Positions 21,381-27,419 of a stretch of DNA of 31,357 bases are shown here, in pieces (positions within the stretch are counted from its first letter, which is position 1; each line of letters opens with the position of its first letter). The notes under the pieces are model-generated. The model saw only the letters and a program-made list of their open reading frames with translations, had not been told where the DNA came from and did not search any database. A program made the translations under genes and the position numbers. Origin of the DNA: a virus; IMG/VR virus record IMGVR_UViG_3300024999_000282, positions 1 through 31,357 of that record, one strand, 5' to 3'.

Positions 21381-21404
21381 CAACCCCCTCGGGTTGTCGG
21401 TAGA
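21381..21404 (+). repeat. 24-bp direct repeat, copy 2
   Basis: Identical to 20525-20548, offset 856 bp. This copy ends 60 bases before the start of the radical SAM gene. The two copies bracket the 58-residue and Trp-rich genes. Confidence 0.95.
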
Positions 21405-21464
21405 GGTTTAACGGCTACCGTGTTGATTGTTTTCTGGTTGGAAAGCCGGGGGAATTTGGGAACG

Positions 21465-22265
21465 ATGAAAATAGCCCTACACGATAGCGACAGCACGGGA
21501 TACCCGAACTTGGCTCTGATGAAACTGGCAGCCCACTACCGTGCAGCCGGTGACACGGTAGAATGGTTTAATCCCCTGGTCGGAGGTTATGGCCGGGTTT
21601 ATGCCGCCAAGGTTTTTACCTGGAGCCGCCGCGATCCGTACTTGCCGCCCGATGCGATTTGCGGGGGGACAGGCCACGATATTACCGCCACACTTCCGGA
21701 AGAGATAGAGCACACATGCCCGGATTACTCGCTTTACGGCTGTAATGAGAGTTACGGCTTCCTGACGAGGGGCTGCATTCGGGCCTGTGAGTGGTGTTTT
21801 GTGCCCAGTAAGGAAGGGAAGATCCGAGCCCATGCCGACATTGAGGAGTTTGCCCGCCATCCAGATGTGGTGCTGATGGACAACAACGTGCTGGCGCACC
21901 ACCACGGCCTGGACCAGATCGAGAAGATGGCCCGGCTTGGCCTGCGGGTGGACTTTAACCAGGGCCTGGACGCCCGCCTGATTGATGACGGGGCCGCCCG
22001 CCGCCTGAGCAAGCTGAAATGGATACGGCATATCCGGCTGGCCTGTGCCCAGATCTTTTGTTATGTGCTGGTGCGGGATATTGAGGACGCCTTGGAGCGG
22101 GTGCGATTTTTGAAGGGCATGTATGTGGTGCCGTTCGCGCAGCCGTACCGGGCACCAGATGGGGCGGAACCGACCGCCGACCAGAAGGCGTTTGCCCGCT
22201 GGTGTAACCACCGGGCGATTTACAAAACTTGCACATGGGAAGATTACCGGCACAAGGCCGCGTAG
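21465..22265 (+). CDS. Radical SAM enzyme, apparently with an internal deletion
   Basis: The product has 266 residues; ATG at 21465 follows GGGGGAATTTGGG and fits the family start MKIALHDSDSTGYPNLALMK, although the frame is open upstream. The CxxxCxxC signature for the 4Fe-4S cluster is at Cys104, Cys108 and Cys111 (TRGCIRACEWCFVP). Other conserved-looking segments are VLMDNNVLAHHHG, VDFNQGLDARL, KWIRHIRLAC and PFAQPYRAPDG. As I recall this family, about 20-30 residues normally separate RLAC from IFCYVLV; here they adjoin at 192-200, so one beta/alpha unit of the barrel seems lost. The substrate is unknown. Confidence 0.85.
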   Translation: MKIALHDSDSTGYPNLALMKLAAHYRAAGDTVEWFNPLVGGYGRVYAAKVFTWSRRDPYLPPDAICGGTGHDITATLPEEIEHTCPDYSLYGCNESYGFLTRGCIRACEWCFVPSKEGKIRAHADIEEFARHPDVVLMDNNVLAHHHGLDQIEKMARLGLRVDFNQGLDARLIDDGAARRLSKLKWIRHIRLACAQIFCYVLVRDIEDALERVRFLKGMYVVPFAQPYRAPDGAEPTADQKAFARWCNHRAIYKTCTWEDYRHKAA

Positions 22266-22328
22266 GCTTTCCAACGACTGAGGCCACCTGCGGCGGCCTT
22301 GAACTTGGATTGAAATTCGGAGGACAAA

Positions 22329-22367
22329 ATGAGGCAGAAACTCCGATTTTCGTATCACCACAAATAA
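22329..22367 (+). CDS. Possible 12-residue leader peptide
   Basis: A very short frame (MRQKLRFSYHHK, then TAA) has a good ribosome-binding site, TTCGGAGGACAAA, and lies just upstream of the next gene. It may be a translated leader, or simply the remnant of a lost gene start. Confidence 0.3.
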   Translation: MRQKLRFSYHHK

Positions 22368-22398
22368 TACAGATACAAAGCGAAAGAGGCGACTGACA

Positions 22399-23076
22399 AT
22401 GGGAGTGACGGTTATGACCGGAATTGAGATAATTGCCGCTGAAAGGCAGCGACAGATTGATATGGAGGGCTGGAGTGCAGAGCGAGACGCCCAGGTTCAT
22501 CCTAATGGGCAACTCGCTCGTGCTGCTGAAAATTATGTCCGGTTTGCAGCAGAATCAGACACAGCAAGAGACTACCAGCGAGAGAATGGGCATACCCCAG
22601 GCGGTTGGCCATGGCACTATAGCTGGTGGAAACCAAGCAATGGTAATCGAGTGGCTGACCGCATCCGTGATCTTGCCAAAGCCGGAGCGCTGATAGCGGC
22701 AGAGATAGATAGGTTGCAGAAGGGAGGGATGAGTAAGATGGATGACAAACAAAACGAAAACGAAGCCGCTGATGGCCGGTCTATCTCTGCCGCCGGGTTG
22801 GGAGACCTGCCGCCAGTCCTCGATGCTAGCGTGAAGTATCGCCGCTGGAACTTCGACACCGATGACGAAGGCCTGCTTGTGTGCCGAGGGCTTCACGATG
22901 GGAACGAGCATTGTGAAGCGCACATGGAGCGCCTTTCCCCGTCCGAAGCGTTGGTGATCATCAACGCGCTTCGGTCTGAGTGTCTTAAGCGGGCCGCCAA
23001 GGATGGCATCTTCTACGTTGATTTTGCCCCTGCCGGTAATCATTGCCGAACGATTGACGCTACCGGGCGGTTGTAG
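22399..23076 (+). CDS. Two-part phage protein: AERQRQI-type family domain plus a C-terminal extension
   Basis: The product has 225 residues; ATG at 22399 has GAGGCG upstream, and a second ATG at 22414 with GGGAG is equally possible. Residues 1-110 match a small phage family I recall: IIAAERQRQIDMEGW, GQLARAAENY, WPWHYSWWKPS and RDLAKAGALIAAEIDRL. Its function is unknown. After a charged linker (KMDDKQNENEAADG) a second globular part follows (YRRWNFDTDDEGLLVCRG, LSPSEALVIINALRSECL). GGAGGGATGAGTAAG upstream of an internal ATG near 22738 could allow the C-terminal part to be made separately. Confidence 0.75.
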   Translation: MGVTVMTGIEIIAAERQRQIDMEGWSAERDAQVHPNGQLARAAENYVRFAAESDTARDYQRENGHTPGGWPWHYSWWKPSNGNRVADRIRDLAKAGALIAAEIDRLQKGGMSKMDDKQNENEAADGRSISAAGLGDLPPVLDASVKYRRWNFDTDDEGLLVCRGLHDGNEHCEAHMERLSPSEALVIINALRSECLKRAAKDGIFYVDFAPAGNHCRTIDATGRL

Positions 23077-23140
23077 ACTACGCCCCCCAACGGCGTAATA
23101 AGCGGAAATGATTACACACAGTAACAGGGGGACAGGTGAC

Positions 23141-23653
23141 ATGAAAAAACTATTGGCAGCGTTGCTGCTGTTGTTGAGTGCGGCCGGCAGCCTGCCGGCA
23201 GTCGCCGCTGATCAGAGTGGCGTGCTGGTGTTTGCTGGCCGGACCGTCGGTGCCCGCCTGCAGGTCCTGGATACCGGCGGCCTGCCAGCGCCGGGGGAGA
23301 TCCTCACGGCCCAACAGTTGCTGCTCCTGGCCAGGGAGGACGGCGGCCAGCCTGATATTGTCTCCCGGCTGGAGCAGGAGCTGCCGGCCAAGCGGTTTGT
23401 ATCTGACGGCTGCAGCGGCGGCTGTCCGAACGTCTGGCGCGGGGTGAGTATTTACGGGGCCTGTTTCTGGCATGACGCGCGGTATTATTTGGGGGGCGGC
23501 CTGGTTGATAAGCTGCAGGCTGATGCGCGGCTGATGCTGGATGTCTGTGTCTTGACCCAGGATCCGCACTGGGCTGTGGCTATGTTCAATGGTGTCTGGT
23601 TGGGGGGGGATCTGCCGGCGTCCTGGCGGTGGGGTAAGGTTGGGGTGCCGTAG
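23141..23653 (+). CDS. Secreted phospholipase-A2-like protein
   Basis: The product has 170 residues. ATG at 23141 is chosen because it begins a signal peptide (MKKLLAALLLLLSAAGSLPAVAA); GGGGGACAGGTGAC precedes it. The mature domain has the pattern of bacterial PLA2-like proteins: SDGCSGGCPN, then ACFWHDARYYLGG with the catalytic His111-Asp112 pair, then LQADARLML with Asp128, and a conserved-looking end (MFNGVWLGG, SWRWG). It would act in the periplasm on phospholipids or another ester substrate. At the end of the accessory cluster and just before a terminator, it could aid lysis or be a lysogenic conversion factor. Confidence 0.72.
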   Translation: MKKLLAALLLLLSAAGSLPAVAADQSGVLVFAGRTVGARLQVLDTGGLPAPGEILTAQQLLLLAREDGGQPDIVSRLEQELPAKRFVSDGCSGGCPNVWRGVSIYGACFWHDARYYLGGGLVDKLQADARLMLDVCVLTQDPHWAVAMFNGVWLGGDLPASWRWGKVGVP

Positions 23654-23693
23654 ATTCTTGTCGGCGCTGTAGATTATGGCTGTTGTGTGTGCT

Positions 23694-23733
23694 GGCCCGG
23701 TCCCTGTTCCAATGGGGGTCGGGCCTTTTTTTT
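23694..23733 (+). terminator. Intrinsic terminator of the early/accessory operon
   Basis: GGCCCGGTCCC at 23694-23704 pairs with GGGGGTCGGGCC at 23714-23725, followed by eight T residues. The next gene is on the opposite strand and its T-poor side makes it mainly a rightward terminator. Confidence 0.88.
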
Positions 23734-23764
23734 GCGTTAAGATTCTGGAGATTGGGTTGTTTTT

Positions 23765-24211
23765 TTATGGCTCCTCCTCGGCATCCAGCATCCGCTGGAT
23801 GTATTCCTGCAGCTGCTGGCCGGTGGCGCCGCGTTTAGCGAGGTGGTGGTAGCCTCCTGCCCACCACTGCAGGACGGCGCCCTGGTAGGTTGTCAGCCTC
23901 CGGATGCGGCTGCAGAATCCGGACAGGTCCGGCAGCGGGGGCAGGGAGCCCATGACTTGGTATTGCTTGATGAGTTGGATCAGCCCCTGCCCGGTAGTGT
24001 CATCCTCTTGGATGCGTGGGCTGAGGTCCAGGATAAGCTGTAACTCTTCTAGCCCGAAGCGGCCGCGGATCTCGTACAATGTCATGATGTACAGATTTGG
24101 GGCGGTGTTGAGAATGACACGGGCAGCCATGTGCCGGGTTACGAAAATCCCGGCATTGAGCCAGGTTCTGGTGTTTTCTGGCAATCTGATACTGGTCGGG
24201 TAAAGGGCCAT
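23765..24211 (-). CDS. Unknown protein, possible ribbon-helix-helix-type regulator
   Basis: The product has 148 residues. ATG at 24211 is chosen because the leader CGGAGAAAACAACC before it is nearly the same as the leader of the upstream gene; ATG at 24253, which overlaps that gene's stop, is the alternative. The N-terminus (ALYPTSIRLPENTRTWLNAG) resembles the strand-helix start of ribbon-helix-helix proteins. The rest is helical (LEELQLILDLSPRI, GQGLIQLIKQYQVMG, GQQLQEYIQRMLDAEEEP). Autoregulation through the GTAGTACAT sites nearby is inference. Confidence 0.65.
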   Translation of the reverse strand: MALYPTSIRLPENTRTWLNAGIFVTRHMAARVILNTAPNLYIMTLYEIRGRFGLEELQLILDLSPRIQEDDTTGQGLIQLIKQYQVMGSLPPLPDLSGFCSRIRRLTTYQGAVLQWWAGGYHHLAKRGATGQQLQEYIQRMLDAEEEP

Positions 24212-24246
24212 GGTTGTTTTCTCCGTAGTACATAGGGCTGGGGTAA

Positions 24247-24423
24247 TCAACATTCAAATTTCTTGGCAATTTTCAGGTGGATCCTCGGGCAACATCCTAT
24301 ATGACATTCCGGAGTAATGTTTCGAGGATGACAACAGGTCCCATCCTCTTCGTCTTTCCAGCTACAGTCATTTATAGGGGTCCAGACATCATCAGTGGTT
24401 TCCATTTTCGCCTCTGTGTTCAT
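24247..24423 (-). CDS. Small cysteine-rich protein (58 residues)
   Basis: ATG at 24423 has the leader ACGGAGAAACAACC, almost identical to that of the next gene. The product has seven cysteines: NDCSWKDEEDGTCCHPRN, then PECHIGCCPRI, and a final Cys residue just before the stop (KKFEC). There is no signal peptide, so it is probably a cytoplasmic zinc-binding protein. Its stop overlaps an in-frame alternative start of the downstream gene. It is short but the repeated leader and promoter layout support it. Function unknown. Confidence 0.65.
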   Translation of the reverse strand: MNTEAKMETTDDVWTPINDCSWKDEEDGTCCHPRNITPECHIGCCPRIHLKIAKKFEC

Positions 24424-24477
24424 GGTTGTTTCTCCGTAGTTTGGCTACATACCGGTGTAATCGAAAAGTTTACATAA

Positions 24478-24535
24478 CTGTAGTACACATGTGTAATTTT
24501 TCTGTCAACAAAAAAAATGCGCATATGTACTACAG
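24478..24535 (-). promoter_or_regulatory. Promoter with flanking 14-bp inverted operator sites
   Basis: On the minus strand TTGACA (24503-24508) is followed after 17 bp by TACTAC, a plausible promoter for the two-gene leftward operon. CTGTAGTACACATG (24478-24491) and CATATGTACTACAG (24522-24535) are inverted copies with 13 of 14 matches, placed on either side of the -35 element, and one overlaps the -10. A related half-site GTAGTACATA is at 24225-24234 in the leader of the second gene. This is typical of an autoregulated operon. Confidence 0.65.
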
Positions 24536-24548
24536 TATCCTCACCACA

Positions 24549-25051
24549 CGCGCCCCCCAACGGCCAGCAAAACGCCAGCAGAGCGGCGCTTGGGGAAGGG
24601 CGCGGCCCTCCCGCCCCCCTCTTCCTAAATAATGGTGGACAAGGGGGGACAGCTTGTCCATAAATTGGAAGATGTGTATCTATTTGTAATTGTGTATTTT
24701 TTTTGACTGGACAGGCTGGACAGGCTTTTCTCTATATTCCAGCTAGAATTTGAAAGGAAGATATGAAATATGTAAGAGGACCGGGAAAAAGGCTGTCCAG
24801 CCGGTTCATGTGAGTAAACTGTTATCCACCAAGCGTTTTGGATGCCGAAGACGTTTGCAAAGTGCTTGTCCATCCACCTGTCCACTGCCGAAATGCGGCA
24901 AAACAATGCATAGGGTGCGAGGGCTGGTGGTTTTTGCGGGTGAAAACGTGGACGGGGAGACCAGGCAAGTCATCCGCGTGGCCAGGTTAATAAGGAGAGG
25001 GGGGAGGGGGAAAGCCTGGAAAAGTTGAGTGATTTCTGATGATTATGTAAA
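24549..25051. other. Gene-poor region with TGGACA repeats and a DnaA-box-like site; possible origin or control region
   Basis: No convincing gene is seen. A GC-rich structured stretch lies at about 24549-24620. TGGACAAG and CTTGTCCA form an inverted pair at 24636-24660. TGGACAGGC is repeated in tandem at 24708-24716 and 24717-24725. GGCTGTCCAGCC is at 24791-24802 and TGTCCA recurs at 24867-24872 and 24879-24884. TTATCCACC at 24822-24830 is one base off the DnaA box consensus TTATCCACA. Between the pairs is an AT-rich part (24661-24707). Repeats, an AT-rich stretch and a DnaA-like box suggest a replication origin or an operator cluster; no function is proven. A 16-residue frame at 24763-24813 with a good ribosome-binding site may be a leader peptide. 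Confidence 0.5.
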
Positions 25052-25118
25052 AGCGAGTTGCGGCCGGCAAAATGATTGCCGGCCGGCTTGGGGGGATTTT
25101 TTGCTTGTAACTCGCTTC
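25052..25118. terminator. Large double-stem hairpin after the recombinase gene, probable terminator
   Basis: GCCGGCAA (25064-25071) and TTGCCGGC (25077-25084) form a perfect inner stem. AAGCGAGTT (25052-25060) and AACTCGCTT (25110-25118) form an outer stem. On the + strand six T residues (GGATTTTTTG) follow the inner stem. It lies 14 bp beyond the stop of the leftward recombinase gene, so it may stop transcription from both sides. Confidence 0.6.
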
Positions 25119-25132
25119 GTGATGGTTGTCAA

Positions 25133-25723
25133 TCAAACTCTTTTCGCCGCCACCGGCGCCGTGGTGGCGTAGACGCCGTTGCGGATGTTGTAGATGGTCT
25201 GCCGGCTGACGCCGTACTCAGCGGCCAGGGCGCTGGCCCTGTCGGTTGCCCTGGCCGTGATCTCGGTCACCTGGTCGTCGGAGAGCTGCCGGGGTGCGCC
25301 CAGGTGTCGCCCTTTCTTTTGGGCGGCGGCGATCCCTTCGCGCTGCCGTTCGCGGATCATACTGCGCTCAAATTCAGCAAAGGCCCCCAACATTTGCAGC
25401 ATGAGCCGCTGCATGGGGTTGCCGGTGGCGCCGTCGAATACCAGTTGTTCCTTTTCGAAGCGGACGGCTACACCGCGGCCGGTGAGGGTGTCGATGATCT
25501 GCTGCAGATCCATGAGGTTGCGGGCCAGGCGATCGATGGAGTGGACATGCAGGGTGTCTCCCTGGCGCAGGTAGGCCAGGCATTCGGTGAGCAGGGGACG
25601 CTGCCGGTCTTTGCCGCTGATCTGCTCCGTGAAGGTGCGGTCCAGGGTGATGCCGTCCAGCTGCCGGTCGGTGTGCTGATCGGTGCTGCTGACTCTGATG
25701 TATCCTACGCTGTGGCCGGTCAT
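25133..25723 (-). CDS. Serine recombinase (resolvase/invertase family)
   Basis: The product has 196 residues. ATG at 25723 is chosen because AGGAG precedes it and a strong promoter lies 55 bp upstream, although the same frame stays open for 115 further codons. The catalytic domain starts VGYIRVSSTDQ with nucleophile Ser12. It has the SIDRLARN arginine motif and RLMLQMLGAFAEFERSMIRERQREGI, the typical long helix E. The C-terminal HTH is AAEYGVSRQTIYNIRNG. Size and order match the Pin/Tn3 resolvase group. It could invert a phage segment, resolve multimers or belong to a separate mobile element; no crossover site pair is evident in the window. Confidence 0.93.
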   Translation of the reverse strand: MTGHSVGYIRVSSTDQHTDRQLDGITLDRTFTEQISGKDRQRPLLTECLAYLRQGDTLHVHSIDRLARNLMDLQQIIDTLTGRGVAVRFEKEQLVFDGATGNPMQRLMLQMLGAFAEFERSMIRERQREGIAAAQKKGRHLGAPRQLSDDQVTEITARATDRASALAAEYGVSRQTIYNIRNGVYATTAPVAAKRV

Positions 25724-25777
25724 GGTGTTTGCTCCTGTTGTCGTTTGTTGTCGTTTGTTAAACATTTGCCTATAAAG

Positions 25778-25806
25778 GTTATAGGCCTTTTTGGTTGATG
25801 TGTCAA
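25778..25806 (-). promoter_or_regulatory. Sigma70-type promoter of the serine recombinase with overlapping palindrome
   Basis: On the minus strand TTGACA (25801-25806) and TATAAC (25778-25783) are separated by 17 bp, near consensus. CCTATAAAGGTTATAGG at 25769-25785 is a 7-bp inverted repeat over the -10, a likely operator. A tandem 10-bp repeat GTTGTCGTTT (25737-25756) lies in the untranslated leader. Confidence 0.75.
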
Positions 25807-26196
25807 TTAAATAGTTGCCACCTTTTTTGACAACGGTTGCCGTGGTGTCGGGTATTGTAAAATAAGGTACACCTTTTTTGACAGCAGCTAACCGGGGAAA
25901 CCGCGGGATCCGCTTTCCTTTTCTTTTCTTCGGGCCGGCGCCGTGGTCGGCTGCCGGATCGGATGCGGCGCCGGTACCGGACATGCCTGCCGTGGGTGGC
26001 TGCAGCTGGGCAGGGCTTGGCGGCATGGGGGGGGGTAGGTATGGCATGGGTACAGGGGGAGAAGGCAACGGCCAGATGGAAAGGCGGGATCAGGGACTCC
26101 TCCCCCCCTATCAATATGCACCGTCTGGGATATTCCAAACTTTTTCAACCATCCATGACCCCCTGTCCAAAAAATATGGTAGGGGGAGGGGGAAGT
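25807..26196. other. Region without a confirmed gene; minus-strand in-frame extension of the recombinase
   Basis: The recombinase frame stays open here on the minus strand and encodes a protein-like stretch with two 17-residue units starting VKKG (VKKGVPYFTIPDT and VKKGGNYLIDTST), underlain by the direct repeat ACCTTTTTTGACA at 25820-25832 and 25871-25883. No good start codon with a ribosome-binding site was found for it. The remainder (25900-26190) is GC-rich with G runs. It may be a decayed gene, an alternative N-terminus or non-coding. Confidence 0.35.
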
Positions 26197-26493
26197 ATGA
26201 TAAGGTGGGCATGTGGGGGTGGCGTGGATCGAACAGACAAATTAACCGAATACCAACGTATAGGCGGGGCGGTTGGGGCGGTCAGTGTTCTGACCGTGCT
26301 GGCTTCGCTCTGTCGTCTGTGGAATCCGCCCTCCTCCTTGTTTTTTCTTTCCCTGCTGGCCGGATTTATTCTCAGCCGACTTGCTGACCAGCATGGCCCG
26401 GAACTCCTATTCAGTCTGCTGGCTTATACCCTGCTGGTTTTGCTTCTCTCCTGCGTGCCGTTGGCCGTGTATGCCCTGGCCGTCTTTTCCTGA
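26197..26493 (+). CDS. Holin candidate: small three-helix membrane protein
   Basis: The product has 98 residues. ATG at 26197 follows a purine-rich GGAGGGGGAAGT. Three hydrophobic segments are predicted: about 23-41 (IGGAVGAVSVLTVLASLCRL), 46-62 (SSLFFLSLLAGFILSRL) and 70-97 (LLFSLLAYTLLVLLLSCVPLA). The short charged N-terminus (RTDKLTEYQR), size and place just before the terminase genes fit a class I holin. No endolysin is visible in the window to confirm a lysis cassette, so the call is by topology only. Confidence 0.6.
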   Translation: MIRWACGGGVDRTDKLTEYQRIGGAVGAVSVLTVLASLCRLWNPPSSLFFLSLLAGFILSRLADQHGPELLFSLLAYTLLVLLLSCVPLAVYALAVFS

Positions 26494-26636
26494 AACCTGT
26501 CAACCTCTTTTTTTGCAAGAAACGCAAGCTCTCCCCTGTAATCTGCCAGGATTCTGGCGGTTTCACCGCTCGTCATTCTGCATTTTTATCTCTCTCTCCT
26601 ATCGTCTGTAAATCATAAGGTACACTGGCCATTGAA

Positions 26637-26719
26637 GGCGGCCGGGGTGGCCTTTCCCATTTTTTTATTTTCCTCTTTTCTTGTTTCCCTCACGCCCACC
26701 CCAACCCACCCCGGCCGCC
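26637..26719. repeat. 14-bp inverted repeat with pyrimidine-rich loop upstream of terminase
   Basis: GGCGGCCGGGGTGG (26637-26650) and CCACCCCGGCCGCC (26706-26719) are perfect complements, separated by 55 bases rich in C and T. TTGAA and TTCAA flank the outer ends. It lies 19 bp upstream of the small terminase start. It could be an mRNA structure in the late leader, a packaging recognition site, or a boundary element. Confidence 0.85.
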
Positions 26720-26738
26720 GTTTTCAAAGCGGGGACCA

Positions 26739-27419
26739 ATGGCAAACGAAATTTCAAAAATAGAGAGACTCGGCAAGGCCGGCCTGGTCCGTGATTTGTA
26801 TTTGGCGCAAAATATCCGCACCGCCAAGGGCATTGCGGAACAACTACGGGCGGACGGGGTGCAGATCTCCGATGCCTCAGTGGCCCGTTACCTGGCCAGG
26901 GTGAAGGATGACTATCGGGCCGCGGCCCGACAGGTGGTTTATGACCACGTCAACAAGGAACTGCCCAAGGATTTGGACGCCCTGGAGGAGATGGAATCAA
27001 CCTGTCTGGAGTGGTCGCGCATGGATATGCCGGTGCTTATCGAGCGCACGGCAGACGCCGCCGTGGCCATCGCCGGCGAGGTGGATGCCTGGGTTATGGA
27101 GTTGACCAACTATCATCTGGAGCTGCACAAGAACCCCACAGCCAAAGCCTCTATGGTCAAGGGTTTCATCAAACAGTGCCTGACCTATATCTCTATCGCC
27201 GACGAGAAGCTGGAAAACCGGCTCAAGGCCATTAAGGCAGCTGCCGGCATCATCGAACTGAAACTGCGGCACGCCACCGGCCTGGACGCGGACAGCAGGG
27301 GGAATATCATTATTCTGGATCGCTCCACGGATGGCCCTGTGCATGAGGTAAAGTCTGCGGACCGGGGCAAGGAACAGGGCCGAGTGATGTTCTCCATCGG
27401 TGGGGGGGATCGTGGGTAA
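26739..27419 (+). CDS. terS: Terminase small subunit
   Basis: The product has 226 residues, ATG after GCGGGGACCA. It directly precedes the large terminase, whose start lies inside its last codons. The N-terminal part is an HTH-like DNA-binding segment (RDLYLAQNIRTAKGIAEQLRADGVQISDASVARYLARVKDDY). Long helices follow (RQVVYDHVNKELPKDLDALEEME, WVMELTNYHLELH, ADEKLENRLKAIKAAAGIIELKLRHATG) that would form the oligomerisation core. It recognises phage DNA for packaging. Identification rests on position, HTH and helical architecture rather than strong motif identity. Confidence 0.8.
   Translation: MANEISKIERLGKAGLVRDLYLAQNIRTAKGIAEQLRADGVQISDASVARYLARVKDDYRAAARQVVYDHVNKELPKDLDALEEMESTCLEWSRMDMPVLIERTADAAVAIAGEVDAWVMELTNYHLELHKNPTAKASMVKGFIKQCLTYISIADEKLENRLKAIKAAAGIIELKLRHATGLDADSRGNIIILDRSTDGPVHEVKSADRGKEQGRVMFSIGGGDRG

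Noticed and set aside
21477-22361. 294-codon minus-strand frame
   Set aside because: Antisense to the radical SAM gene, which is supported by the CxxxCxxC motif and other conserved blocks.
23081-23094. 14-bp repeat CGCCCCCCAACGGC, also at 24550-24563
   Set aside because: Only two copies, GC-rich, with no shared context. It could be chance or debris of a common element, so it was not reported as a finding.
24750-25028. 92-codon plus-strand frame
   Set aside because: TTG start without a suitable ribosome-binding site, basic low-complexity translation, and it runs through the TGGACA repeats; more likely non-coding.
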